DNA of 64,000 nt from an uncultured Bacteroidales bacterium (GTDB taxonomy: Bacteria; Bacteroidota; Bacteroidia; Bacteroidales; P3): contig ONDE01000001.1 of the NCBI GenBank assembly GCA_900316515.1, positions 62,001-126,000 of the forward strand. The letters run 5' to 3'. A program made the position numbers and the translations under genes. Within the stretch, counting starts at the first letter, position 1. Each line of letters begins with the position of its first letter. Of the stretch, positions 56,962 to 64,000 are shown in pieces. The notes beneath the pieces were generated by a model, which saw nothing but the letters and a program-made list of their open reading frames with translations, was not told the origin of the DNA and searched no databases.

Positions 56962-58941
56962 TTATTTGATTATAGTTATACCATCTTCTATCTGCAGCTT
57001 GCTGAATGAGGCATACTCTCCTTGCAAGGCTGCAGCAACTTTTTCGTCGTATTCCACCGGTGTGAAAGTTAAAATCACCTGTTTCCCTTTAGCAATCTCG
57101 CACAGAGTATTGACAAAGTTCAGTCGGTTGTCCTGATCCACACGTCCTATAGGTGTGTCGATAAATAGTAGCGAGTCGTGCATTGAGACTTTTTGAAGAG
57201 CCAGAGTGAATGACAGAGCAAGCAAGGCTCTTTCTGCGGCGCTGCAAGATCCTAGTGTTTGCGAGCCATACTTATCGAGGAGCCGGAAAGTATAATCTTC
57301 CAAAATCTCAACCTTGGAGAATGCGTCCTTCTTCCACAACAGCTGACTGAAAGTGTCGAAAGTTTCTTTCTCCATTTCCTGGCGACTTTCTTCAAGAAGT
57401 TCAATTCGGATCTCTTTCAGTATGTTGCGACATTTTTTGCAGTATTCTGCTTGACTATTGATTTTTTCAAGCTGTTTGTTCTTTTCAATTAGTGACTTAA
57501 GTTTCTTGGCTTGAAGGTAGTATTGGTTATCCAATTCTTTTTTGTGAGCCTCCTCTGCACCTTTCTTTTCAACTATCTCATCACGCTTTTTGCGATACTC
57601 CTTTTTGTCCTCGATGGCCTTCGTGATAGCCTCCGTATTAGGAATATTCATTAGATAGGTGTTTAGTTGCTTTTCTTCCTCGAGGTAATCGTTGTATTGT
57701 TTACGAAGGCTCTTTTCTTCATCTATTAATGTTTCTCTTCGAGTCTGGTAATGTGATAATTTCTCTAAATACTGACGAAGGATTACTACTGATTTGTTCA
57801 ATAAAGCGGATGTGTCTGATGACATTTCAAGTTCCTTCCGTAATTTTTGAATAAAAATATACGAATGGTCACTTAAATCTTGATCACATATCATACAATG
57901 CTTATGTTGTTCAATAGATTCAAGTAGAAATTTGTCAATACGAGGCGGAAGCTTACCATGCTGATCTTGTTCCTGAATATAAGTGTAGAGGCTTTTGATA
58001 GCAGGATATAGAGCAAAGTACTGTACATACTCTCTTGCAAATGCCATCATTTCAGCCTTCTTCTTCTCGATATCAACTTTTAACGATTCTATTAATCCGT
58101 CAACTTCTTTAAGCCTTTTTGTTTTTTCAGAAACGTGGACATGGCCACTAATAATATTGTCCAGTGTTGCTATCTCATCATCACAGTTGTGTATCTGGGT
58201 TGATAAAGTTTCTATAGTTGCATTTGATGCATCTGTGGCATCCTGTATTTTATCCAGTTCCTTCTGCGCGACGGAGATGTCTTTTTCTGAAGAGTTAGAT
58301 ATTTGGGGATTAAGTACTTCCGAAAGGTATTTTTGAAAAGCCATCGCTGCCTTTTCAAGGATTTTTGCTTGCGTAAGTTCTTCTATGCCGTTCTTGATAT
58401 TTTCGAATTGTCCTGCCTTGAAATAACTTTCCAAATGTTCTCCGTCGAAGAAAATATATTCATGTATTTCCTCAGGCACATTCTTTCTTACAATAGATAA
58501 AGTTTCTTCCTCGGTATCAATGGAGTTCCATTCTCCGTCAATAAAATGCATTATAGAGAACTCCGTATTGACTGGGATAATAGCCTCGTTTGTAACATTA
58601 AACTTGCCAACCCTTGTAAAACGAATTTTCTCGGACGCATCATCAGATGAAAAAAGAATGCGAACAGTAGCATCACCTATTGTGTTTCCTCCTTCTGGCA
58701 TATGTTGACGTAGTTCTTGGACCAATTGATTGTTTAGTATGGCAATAGCAGTATTTTTGTCACCTAAATGCATTTCTGTGTTGTACAAACACCAGGTAAT
58801 TGCATTAAGCACATTCGTCTTTCCAACGCCATTATTGGCATAAATTATGTGCAAATCATTATCCCCTTTATTATGCGGGAATTTAAATGTCAAATTGCGA
58901 TACTGACGAAAGTTTTGTATCTCAATATTTTCAATCCTCAT
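56962..58941 (-). CDS. DndD/Rad50-like SMC-type ATPase
   Basis: 659 residues. Start MRIENIEIQNFRQYRNLTFKF with Walker A ANNGVGKT at 35-42, then EEIHEYIFFDGEHLESYF as in DndD. A long coiled coil is interrupted by a hook-like pair CMIC near 348-351. The second ATPase half has the ABC signature SCSAAERALLALS near 565 and Walker B LLFIDTPIGRVD near 590. DndD couples ATP hydrolysis to DNA modification in phosphorothioation, and related Rad50-like ATPases drive nucleases in other defence systems. It is fourth in the operon, 4 bp after the 49-residue gene. Confidence 0.9.
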   Translation of the reverse strand: MRIENIEIQNFRQYRNLTFKFPHNKGDNDLHIIYANNGVGKTNVLNAITWCLYNTEMHLGDKNTAIAILNNQLVQELRQHMPEGGNTIGDATVRILFSSDDASEKIRFTRVGKFNVTNEAIIPVNTEFSIMHFIDGEWNSIDTEEETLSIVRKNVPEEIHEYIFFDGEHLESYFKAGQFENIKNGIEELTQAKILEKAAMAFQKYLSEVLNPQISNSSEKDISVAQKELDKIQDATDASNATIETLSTQIHNCDDEIATLDNIISGHVHVSEKTKRLKEVDGLIESLKVDIEKKKAEMMAFAREYVQYFALYPAIKSLYTYIQEQDQHGKLPPRIDKFLLESIEQHKHCMICDQDLSDHSYIFIQKLRKELEMSSDTSALLNKSVVILRQYLEKLSHYQTRRETLIDEEKSLRKQYNDYLEEEKQLNTYLMNIPNTEAITKAIEDKKEYRKKRDEIVEKKGAEEAHKKELDNQYYLQAKKLKSLIEKNKQLEKINSQAEYCKKCRNILKEIRIELLEESRQEMEKETFDTFSQLLWKKDAFSKVEILEDYTFRLLDKYGSQTLGSCSAAERALLALSFTLALQKVSMHDSLLFIDTPIGRVDQDNRLNFVNTLCEIAKGKQVILTFTPVEYDEKVAAALQGEYASFSKLQIEDGITIIK

Positions 58942-58945
58942 AATC

Positions 58946-59095
58946 CTATATGGTTTTAATGATTTTTTCTATAATTCGCTTCCCTTGACGGCCTTCTTCA
59001 ATTCCAGAGAGAACACTCTCTATGTTCTTCTGCATAGCGATATCAGATTTCGTCTTTTCTGCTATCTTTTCTCTGATTTTTTTGCTTATTGCCAT
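58946..59095 (-). CDS. 49-residue basic peptide between helicase and ATPase genes
   Basis: Starts MAISKKIREKIAEKTKSDIA and ends GRQGKRIIEKIIKTI. It is probably a helical, positively charged peptide. The coding interpretation rests on packing: its ATG begins one base after the helicase stop, and its stop is 4 bp before the DndD-like ATG, leaving no other use for the sequence. It could be a small subunit bridging helicase and ATPase. I know no family for it. Confidence 0.7.
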   Translation of the reverse strand: MAISKKIREKIAEKTKSDIAMQKNIESVLSGIEEGRQGKRIIEKIIKTI

Positions 59096-59096
59096 A

Positions 59097-61217
59097 TTAA
59101 TCGAGTGAATTTATGATTTTTAACGCATCTATTGAATTGATTGCATTTTCGGCAATCTCTTTGAGTCGAACCAATTCTTTTGCCCTAATCTTTCTCTCTA
59201 ATGCCGCACTCTCGTTATCCATATTGTGAATAGTATCAACACAAATATCGTATAATCTCGCCGACGTTTTATCCGGACTTTGACGGATAATGCGCCCAAC
59301 ACGTTGGATGTACTCACGAGGGTTTGTACTTGAAGCCATCAAAATTCCTGTATTGGCTGTTGGGATATCAATACCTTCATCCATACATTTGATAGCAACA
59401 ATAACTTGGTATTCCTTACTCTTAAATTTTGAAATAATATGTTCTCGTTCAGATTTATTTCCATAACGCCCCTCAGGGTGCGTACCTTCCTTTTCTGTTA
59501 GTTTGTGAAAAATAATTCCCCTGTTTGCAAGAATTGCAAGTACATTTGTTATCTGTTGTGGTGATACAAATATTATCAGATTTTCAATTCTGCCATTCTT
59601 TTCAATCTCATCAAGAATCACCTCGAGCTGAGTGTATTTTGCTGAAGCATTCTTGATTATGTTTGCCCTTCTCTCCATCAGTCTTTCCAGAGACAAGGCA
59701 GCTTCAGAATTATTATCCTTCATATTCCACACCTTACTTATCCTTGTCGAAACGTCTTTGTATTCTTGTGTTTCTTCTTCATCAAGAGAAACTTTGGAGA
59801 TCAGATAGTGGTAATTGACAAGAAAGTGTTTTCCTGTCATAGGATTATACTCTGTGAGCGCATCTTTAATTGAGAATTCAAAGGTTGCATTCCCATAGTA
59901 ATCTACGAGTTTCGCTGTACCAATATCATCAAACCAGCGACTTGGGGTGGCACTTAGTCCAATTCTATATTTGTAACAAGACAACAGGGCTTGTTGGAAT
60001 TTTCGTGCTCCGAGCCAATGGGTTTCGTCACCTACAAACAACACCTCAGTTCCGACAGGTAAGTTATTCTGTGTGGCTTGCGTGAATTTGTCAGACGATG
60101 CGGTATTGTGAGTTGTGTACAAGCAAATATGGTCTGCCATTCCAGCCCCATTTTTTAATAATAGTTTGACTAATAATTCATCCCATTTTGGAACGGAACC
60201 ATCAATAACAACACTTTCATCAAAAGATAGATGTTGCGAGTCTATTTCTCCTTTCCACTGTATCGACAATGTATTCTGAGGGGTAGTGACAATTGTTACG
60301 AGTCGTTTATTAATTTGGTTTAGGTACTTAATACCGGCAATGGCGGTTCTTGTTTTCCCTGTACCTGTTGCCATCTCAAACAGCAACTTGAAGTCATTGC
60401 TCTTCCACTTGTTTAGAGCATCTGCTTGATAGAAGAATAATTTCTTATCGCTTTTAAAGTCAATACTCTTCAAACGGCAAGAACGGTATTTCTTGAGTGA
60501 AATACACTCTAAATCAAAGTCCGAGGAATAACGTATTATATCAGACTTTATAGCATTTGGAAGATTATAGACTTTAACGTTCTTACGTTCCCCATTCCAT
60601 ATCTCATCGAATCGTTTCCTGTCTCTTTCAAAATACTCACGTGCATCCGTCCACTCCTTAAACACCTTGAACTCTTCGTCGTTGTTCACCCAGGCAGAAG
60701 CGGTCTCATTAATTGAGCCGCTGAAAGACATTTCATTACCGTCAGCATCTTTTAAAACACCAACCTTTTGGTGGAACAAGCCCTTCTCGGATATAGTTTC
60801 ATTGTCACATATGGTGCCATCTTCATTGAACACTACAGCCAACTTCATTTCAAGCAAGCCAGAAGATAGCATCCACCCAAGAGCCTTCACATGATTCTTC
60901 TCAAATTCACTTTCAAGATTATCTAGGTCTATTCCAAAATCAGATAGGCCAAGCGAACTGTCATTTTCTACAATTTTCTTTACAATCTCTATATCTTCTC
61001 CATTTAGGCGAGGGCTTGTAATGAGTCTCATCCTACCACCATTGGCTATGAAATCAGCCACACCACGTGCAGCAACAGCCAAAGATGTGGAGGAGAAGAA
61101 ACCAGCAATTCGGTCATACCGAACCGATGCACCAAGGACCGGTACATAATAATCCTCAATTATATCATCTATGCCAGATTCATAACATGGTTTTATATGT
61201 AGATCCTTAAAGTTCAT
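59097..61217 (-). CDS. PLD-nuclease / SF2-helicase fusion (phosphorothioation-restriction-like)
   Basis: 706 residues. The N-terminal phospholipase-D-like domain has one HxK motif, GLFHQKVGVL (His149, Lys151), followed by MSFSGSINET (Ser/Asn at 164-170). The helicase starts near 260: FFYQADALNKW, Walker A MATGTGKTRT (283-289), DEAH-type box GDETHW (397-400), SATPSR (422-427) and motif VI QRVGRIIRQSP. The order PLD-then-helicase is that of restriction enzymes attached to DNA phosphorothioation loci. It should cut or unwind foreign DNA. Its start overlaps the radical SAM stop by 11 nt. Confidence 0.88.
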   Translation of the reverse strand: MNFKDLHIKPCYESGIDDIIEDYYVPVLGASVRYDRIAGFFSSTSLAVAARGVADFIANGGRMRLITSPRLNGEDIEIVKKIVENDSSLGLSDFGIDLDNLESEFEKNHVKALGWMLSSGLLEMKLAVVFNEDGTICDNETISEKGLFHQKVGVLKDADGNEMSFSGSINETASAWVNNDEEFKVFKEWTDAREYFERDRKRFDEIWNGERKNVKVYNLPNAIKSDIIRYSSDFDLECISLKKYRSCRLKSIDFKSDKKLFFYQADALNKWKSNDFKLLFEMATGTGKTRTAIAGIKYLNQINKRLVTIVTTPQNTLSIQWKGEIDSQHLSFDESVVIDGSVPKWDELLVKLLLKNGAGMADHICLYTTHNTASSDKFTQATQNNLPVGTEVLFVGDETHWLGARKFQQALLSCYKYRIGLSATPSRWFDDIGTAKLVDYYGNATFEFSIKDALTEYNPMTGKHFLVNYHYLISKVSLDEEETQEYKDVSTRISKVWNMKDNNSEAALSLERLMERRANIIKNASAKYTQLEVILDEIEKNGRIENLIIFVSPQQITNVLAILANRGIIFHKLTEKEGTHPEGRYGNKSEREHIISKFKSKEYQVIVAIKCMDEGIDIPTANTGILMASSTNPREYIQRVGRIIRQSPDKTSARLYDICVDTIHNMDNESAALERKIRAKELVRLKEIAENAINSIDALKIINSLD

Positions 61218-63321
61218 ATTCTAACGCATCTTTTACTGTTTGTATGATTGTGTTTACATTAGGGCGTCTTCTGTTTCGTGTTGTCAAAGACAGTATACTT
61301 AGTATATCTTCTCTTACCTCGTCTGTGGCTCCTTCCATGAAGTAGTTCTGAATATAGGGGATATAAAGACATAATTTTGGAAGGATTTTCTTCCTCTCAG
61401 ATTTACTCAACTTAACAAAAAGATTACCTAGCATATTGGTATTAGCTCGACATTTCTTGAACTGACATAATCCTAATTGTGCTGATGTCTTCATATGGTT
61501 TTCTCCATATTTTTTGTCTGCAACATCGTTTCTTTTCTCATCACGCATCATATAACCCATTCTGGAGTAATCAACATCAGTTATACCACAGTTCTTCAAA
61601 ATATAAGGGACGGTATAGTACGCATCCTTGAAATCGCTGAATTGAGAGATATCTTTTTTGTCAATCTTGTTAGGAACAAAACCATCCTTTATTATCTCTA
61701 ATATCTCTGAACATTTATATTTCTGCAATACCTGAATGAGCAATGATGTTTTCTCTTCCATCTCAAGAAGACTATCATCTGCATGAGTATAGAATGCCTT
61801 CAACAAAACACGCTCGTTGAGTTTATTCCCGAGTATGTTATTCCAAAAATCAGTATTCATCACACACTTCTCACCATCCAAAATAATCTCTGTGTCGCGA
61901 TACCACAAAACAGGATCAATTAATTGTTTGAATGACATATTGAAAAAAGATAAAAAAAGTTTCTTGTGTTCCTTGTACTGATCCAAGAAATCGAGTACTG
62001 TTCGCAATGGTGTAGAAATGCCTATCTCATCATAATACCCGTTGTTATAGTCTTCCAAGAATTCGTCGTAGGTTTTTAATCTTGACGGTTTACGTCCTAA
62101 AGTGTGTTCTTCCCAGAATGTTTGGTTTTTATAACAGAACTGCCAGAATGAGAGGTTGCGGAAAAATCCTGGTTGATTACACCAACGTGCAATCTGCACA
62201 TAGATGTTAGGGATAGGAGCCTTTTTATAGTCTTCGTGACGCATAATGTACGGCAGGCATCCATATCTCATCAACACGCTAACACGCATAAAAATCTCCG
62301 CAATATCCTGTTGGAACTTCCTATAATCATTCGCCGATTGTTGGAAGCCACAGAAAAGATAAAACTTCGTCTCTTTTTTAGGACAGTAGTGCTTCCATAT
62401 CTTGAGGGCTTTTACAATGAGCTTGCGGTCAGGCCAATTGTCGAAAGCGAAGATAAAGTCCCCATGATAGTTTGCTTTTGCCAGTTTCTTCGCCATGTCC
62501 TCTCCACGCTTACTTTGTGCCAAAAGTCTTTCATCGAGTCCTTGCCTGAATTGGAATGGTCGTTTTGTTGCAATTAGTTCATCCAACAGTTTCTCCCAAT
62601 GGGGTGAAGCCAAGAAATTATCATCCCACAAGTAAATGTATGGGCGTTTCAACCTTCCTGTTGTCTCATCAACTTCGTTGTCGAGAAAATCGTTTAGATT
62701 AGAATAAGGCATTGCCTTTTGTTCCAGCTTGTTTACACAGAAGGGACAACGACGGAAACACCCTCTGGTGAGAAAGCCGATAGAGTACTCTTTGTAGTCT
62801 TTGTAATAGGCAGGCGACCTTTTGATGTTTTCCATTATACCGATAAAGTCGTCATAAAGATGGTAATCCGGCATCTGTGTACGCATATTTATTCCGGGCC
62901 TACCTGATTTGTTCTTCAAAGTATTCAAAAAAGCATCCCGCTCCAATCTATGCATATCCTCTTCCCGGTAGTCGGCAAAACCATCCTCGATAGAGAAATT
63001 AGCATAACTACCGGTACCTCCCATACGTACTTTCCGGGCAAGCTTTTTGTCTTTGAGTAGTGTTGTAAGTACAAGCGGAGGATTGTCTAATGTAAACGTG
63101 AATACACATGAAACATAGAAAAAGTCGTATTTCTGCAGCTGTTCAAAGTTAACCTCGTTGGTTATTAGCTCATAGAAACTGGCATTCCCCTTCCCCCCTC
63201 GGACAAAACCATTGTCTCTGAGAAAACCAGCAATTTTCAGAAGTGCAAGATTAGGGTGCCGAGTCCCATTGCAAAGCAGGTCGGCATCAACAAGTCCTAT
63301 CTTGTACTTCTTTTTAACCAT
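61207..63321 (-). CDS. Radical SAM enzyme with large C-terminal extension, first gene of the defence-like operon
   Basis: 704 residues. The N-terminus YKIGLVDADLLCNG then HPNLALLKIAGFLRD, followed by VSCVFTFT and MGGTGSYANF, resembles the B12-binding-like front part of radical SAM proteins found in phages and Firmicutes. The cluster-binding motif is RGCFRRCPFC (C188, C192, C195; CX3CX2C). The barrel continues through IYLWDDNFLASP and FRQGLDERLL. Beyond about residue 400 is a 300-residue region I do not recognise. It probably modifies nucleic acid, protein or a small molecule; the substrate is unknown. A promoter lies about 100 bp upstream. Confidence 0.88.
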   Translation of the reverse strand: MVKKKYKIGLVDADLLCNGTRHPNLALLKIAGFLRDNGFVRGGKGNASFYELITNEVNFEQLQKYDFFYVSCVFTFTLDNPPLVLTTLLKDKKLARKVRMGGTGSYANFSIEDGFADYREEDMHRLERDAFLNTLKNKSGRPGINMRTQMPDYHLYDDFIGIMENIKRSPAYYKDYKEYSIGFLTRGCFRRCPFCVNKLEQKAMPYSNLNDFLDNEVDETTGRLKRPYIYLWDDNFLASPHWEKLLDELIATKRPFQFRQGLDERLLAQSKRGEDMAKKLAKANYHGDFIFAFDNWPDRKLIVKALKIWKHYCPKKETKFYLFCGFQQSANDYRKFQQDIAEIFMRVSVLMRYGCLPYIMRHEDYKKAPIPNIYVQIARWCNQPGFFRNLSFWQFCYKNQTFWEEHTLGRKPSRLKTYDEFLEDYNNGYYDEIGISTPLRTVLDFLDQYKEHKKLFLSFFNMSFKQLIDPVLWYRDTEIILDGEKCVMNTDFWNNILGNKLNERVLLKAFYTHADDSLLEMEEKTSLLIQVLQKYKCSEILEIIKDGFVPNKIDKKDISQFSDFKDAYYTVPYILKNCGITDVDYSRMGYMMRDEKRNDVADKKYGENHMKTSAQLGLCQFKKCRANTNMLGNLFVKLSKSERKKILPKLCLYIPYIQNYFMEGATDEVREDILSILSLTTRNRRRPNVNTIIQTVKDALEYEL

Positions 63322-63422
63322 ATTAGTTATTTGATTATTAAATATTCTACGCTACAGCTACTCTTTCTCATCTAACAGATATTTCGCTTCTTTGTCGAAG
63401 TCGGAATCTATTATTTTCAATC

Positions 63423-63432
63423 TGCAAAGATA
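63423..63432 (-). promoter_or_regulatory. -7 promoter element for the seven-gene operon
   Basis: TATCTTTGCA on the minus strand, about 100 bp before the radical SAM ATG. It is the only clear -7 element seen ahead of the seven genes, so it may drive all of them. The leader 63322-63422 contains no gene I can support. Confidence 0.75.
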
Positions 63433-63657
63433 CACATTATTTCTGAATCAGCAAAAAATAATTATTTCTATATACCGTGATTGTGCTGCCTGACTTCCAT
63501 CTTCCAGTTCCATTTCCTTAAGCGCTTCGGCAAAATCCTCATGGTGAGCATGCTGCGCATCGAACACCTCTCCATCCGCTCATCCCTCAAATCCTACCGC
63601 AAACTCTATAAGCCTCGTAGAATGAGGAACTTGAATGAGTAAACGAAACAAAAAAAT

Positions 63658-63682
63658 CTGACAGTCTGACAATCTGACAATC
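63658..63682. repeat. 8-bp repeats CTGACAGT/CTGACAAT (left arm)
   Basis: Three units. They form the inverted partner of the array at 63780-63804. Confidence 0.8.
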
Positions 63683-63779
63683 AAAAAAAAGATACCTGAC
63701 ACCTCTTTATATAATATATAACTAATTAATAATTAATAATATATATAAAGAATAGAGGGTTTGTCACCCCTCAAAAATA

Positions 63780-63804
63780 GACTGTCAGACTGTCAGACTG
63801 TCAG
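63780..63804. repeat. 8-bp repeats GACTGTCA (right arm)
   Basis: Three perfect units plus G, inverted relative to the left arm. It lies 41 bp before the partial CDS. Confidence 0.85.
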
Positions 63805-63844
63805 AAACTAACCCATCAAATTCACCTAAAAAAGCAAACAGACA

Positions 63845-64000
63845 ATGAAATACGATATCAGCAAACCATCGGCACCCCCGATGCCAACCCTCGGAAAAGG
63901 GACTGAATGTGTCAAATTATTGCTCTCGCAGACCTCAAAAGACATGCACGAACCCCTCGTTCCTATGCTCTTCCCCGTCCTAGGGGCACATATGAGCGGT
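63845..64000 (+). CDS. DUF3987-like protein, 5' part only
   Basis: 52 codons from ATG 63845 to the window end, starting MKYDISKPSAPPMPTLGKG and continuing LVPMLFPVLGAHMSG. The last stretch resembles the opening of DUF3987/VirE-type proteins of Bacteroidota mobile regions, where P-M-L-F-P-L-G leads into the first helix. The match is short and tentative. The protein continues beyond the window. Confidence 0.5.
   Translation, partial: MKYDISKPSAPPMPTLGKGTECVKLLLSQTSKDMHEPLVPMLFPVLGAHMSG

Larger units (their letters stand above)
63433..63844. other. Gene-free junction with a decayed reading-frame remnant
   Basis: 63490-63638 keeps an open frame ending RRMRNLNE and a stop, with SMLRIEHLSIRSSLKSYRK before it. 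It looks like the tail of a lost gene but has no clear start. The rest is very AT-rich (63700-63750) with the inverted 8-bp repeats listed separately, and a small stem GAGGG / CCCTC at 63755-63772. Confidence 0.5.

Noticed and set aside
54466..63321. A complete Dnd phosphorothioation system
   Set aside because: Only DndD-like and restriction-helicase-like proteins are present. No cysteine desulfurase, DndB or DndC sulfurtransferase is encoded here.
63358..63420. TTG-started 20-codon frame in the operon leader (ends YLLDEKE)
   Set aside because: The TTG lies at or before the probable transcription start, so it would not be translated from this promoter. It may be a remnant.
63490..63638. Transposase C-terminus
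   Set aside because: Basic, arginine-rich tail only. No DDE or other catalytic motif and no terminal inverted repeats nearby, so I do not name it.

Overview
The window comes from a member of the Bacteroidales (phylum Bacteroidota), probably an anaerobic gut or oral type. Nearly every leading gene is preceded by the Bacteroidota -7 element TAnnTTTG, most often as TATCTTTGCA. The window also carries the type IX secretion proteins PorU and PorV, a 29-residue COX24-like basic peptide next to an HU gene, the [FeFe]-hydrogenase maturase HydF, and lysine 5,6-aminomutase, which points to amino-acid fermentation. The first 50 kb is GC-rich chromosomal core. The last 11 kb is visibly AT-rich and holds accessory and defence-like genes.

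Layout. 1-8.0 kb: hydF (cut by the window edge), a DUF4919 protein, and a leftward operon of TlpA-like lipoprotein, barrel protein, ribF, omega-amidase and mutS2. 8.4-22.2 kb: guaB, three SurA/PpiC-type periplasmic chaperones, MoxR, porU-porV, ispF, clpS, NfeD and flotillin; this run links envelope protein folding with type IX secretion. 22.2-31.3 kb: a C10 protease with leucine-rich repeats, panB, a large secreted unknown, tRNA-Arg(CCG) with a CPBP protease, HU, the COX24-like peptide, RNase G and a GH25 lysozyme. 31.3-36.4 kb: an Omp85-type barrel, an ESS-type transporter, a PlsC-like acyltransferase and a LolA-like protein. 36.5-39.7 kb: kamD, kamE and a CoA-transferase subunit. 39.7-49.0 kb: envelope proteins, including a GH2 homologue that has lost both catalytic glutamates, trigger factor, and two paralogous double-barrel proteins.

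49.0-53.9 kb is a leftward accessory block: an AbiEi/AbiEii type IV toxin-antitoxin pair in one operon with a metallophosphoesterase, an SGNH hydrolase and a GNAT protein, then a small winged-helix protein like the C-terminus of Fic/RecG-like proteins, a lipoprotein and a VbhA-like protein.

54.5-63.3 kb is the most striking part: one leftward seven-gene operon under a single visible promoter. In order of transcription it encodes a radical SAM enzyme, a PLD-nuclease/SF2-helicase fusion, a 49-residue peptide, a DndD/Rad50-like ATPase, a small soluble protein, a two-helix membrane protein and a KAP P-loop NTPase. The helicase and ATPase resemble parts of phosphorothioation-linked restriction modules, but dndA, dndB and dndC are absent from the window. 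I infer a defence system, possibly undescribed, in which radical SAM chemistry is joined to a nuclease/helicase and an SMC-like ATPase. The window ends in a partial DUF3987-like gene preceded by inverted 8-bp repeats.

Gene junctions throughout carry short tandem repeats of 7-8 bp period whose sequence differs from junction to junction. One lies inside the start of a lipoprotein gene and could make it phase-variable.
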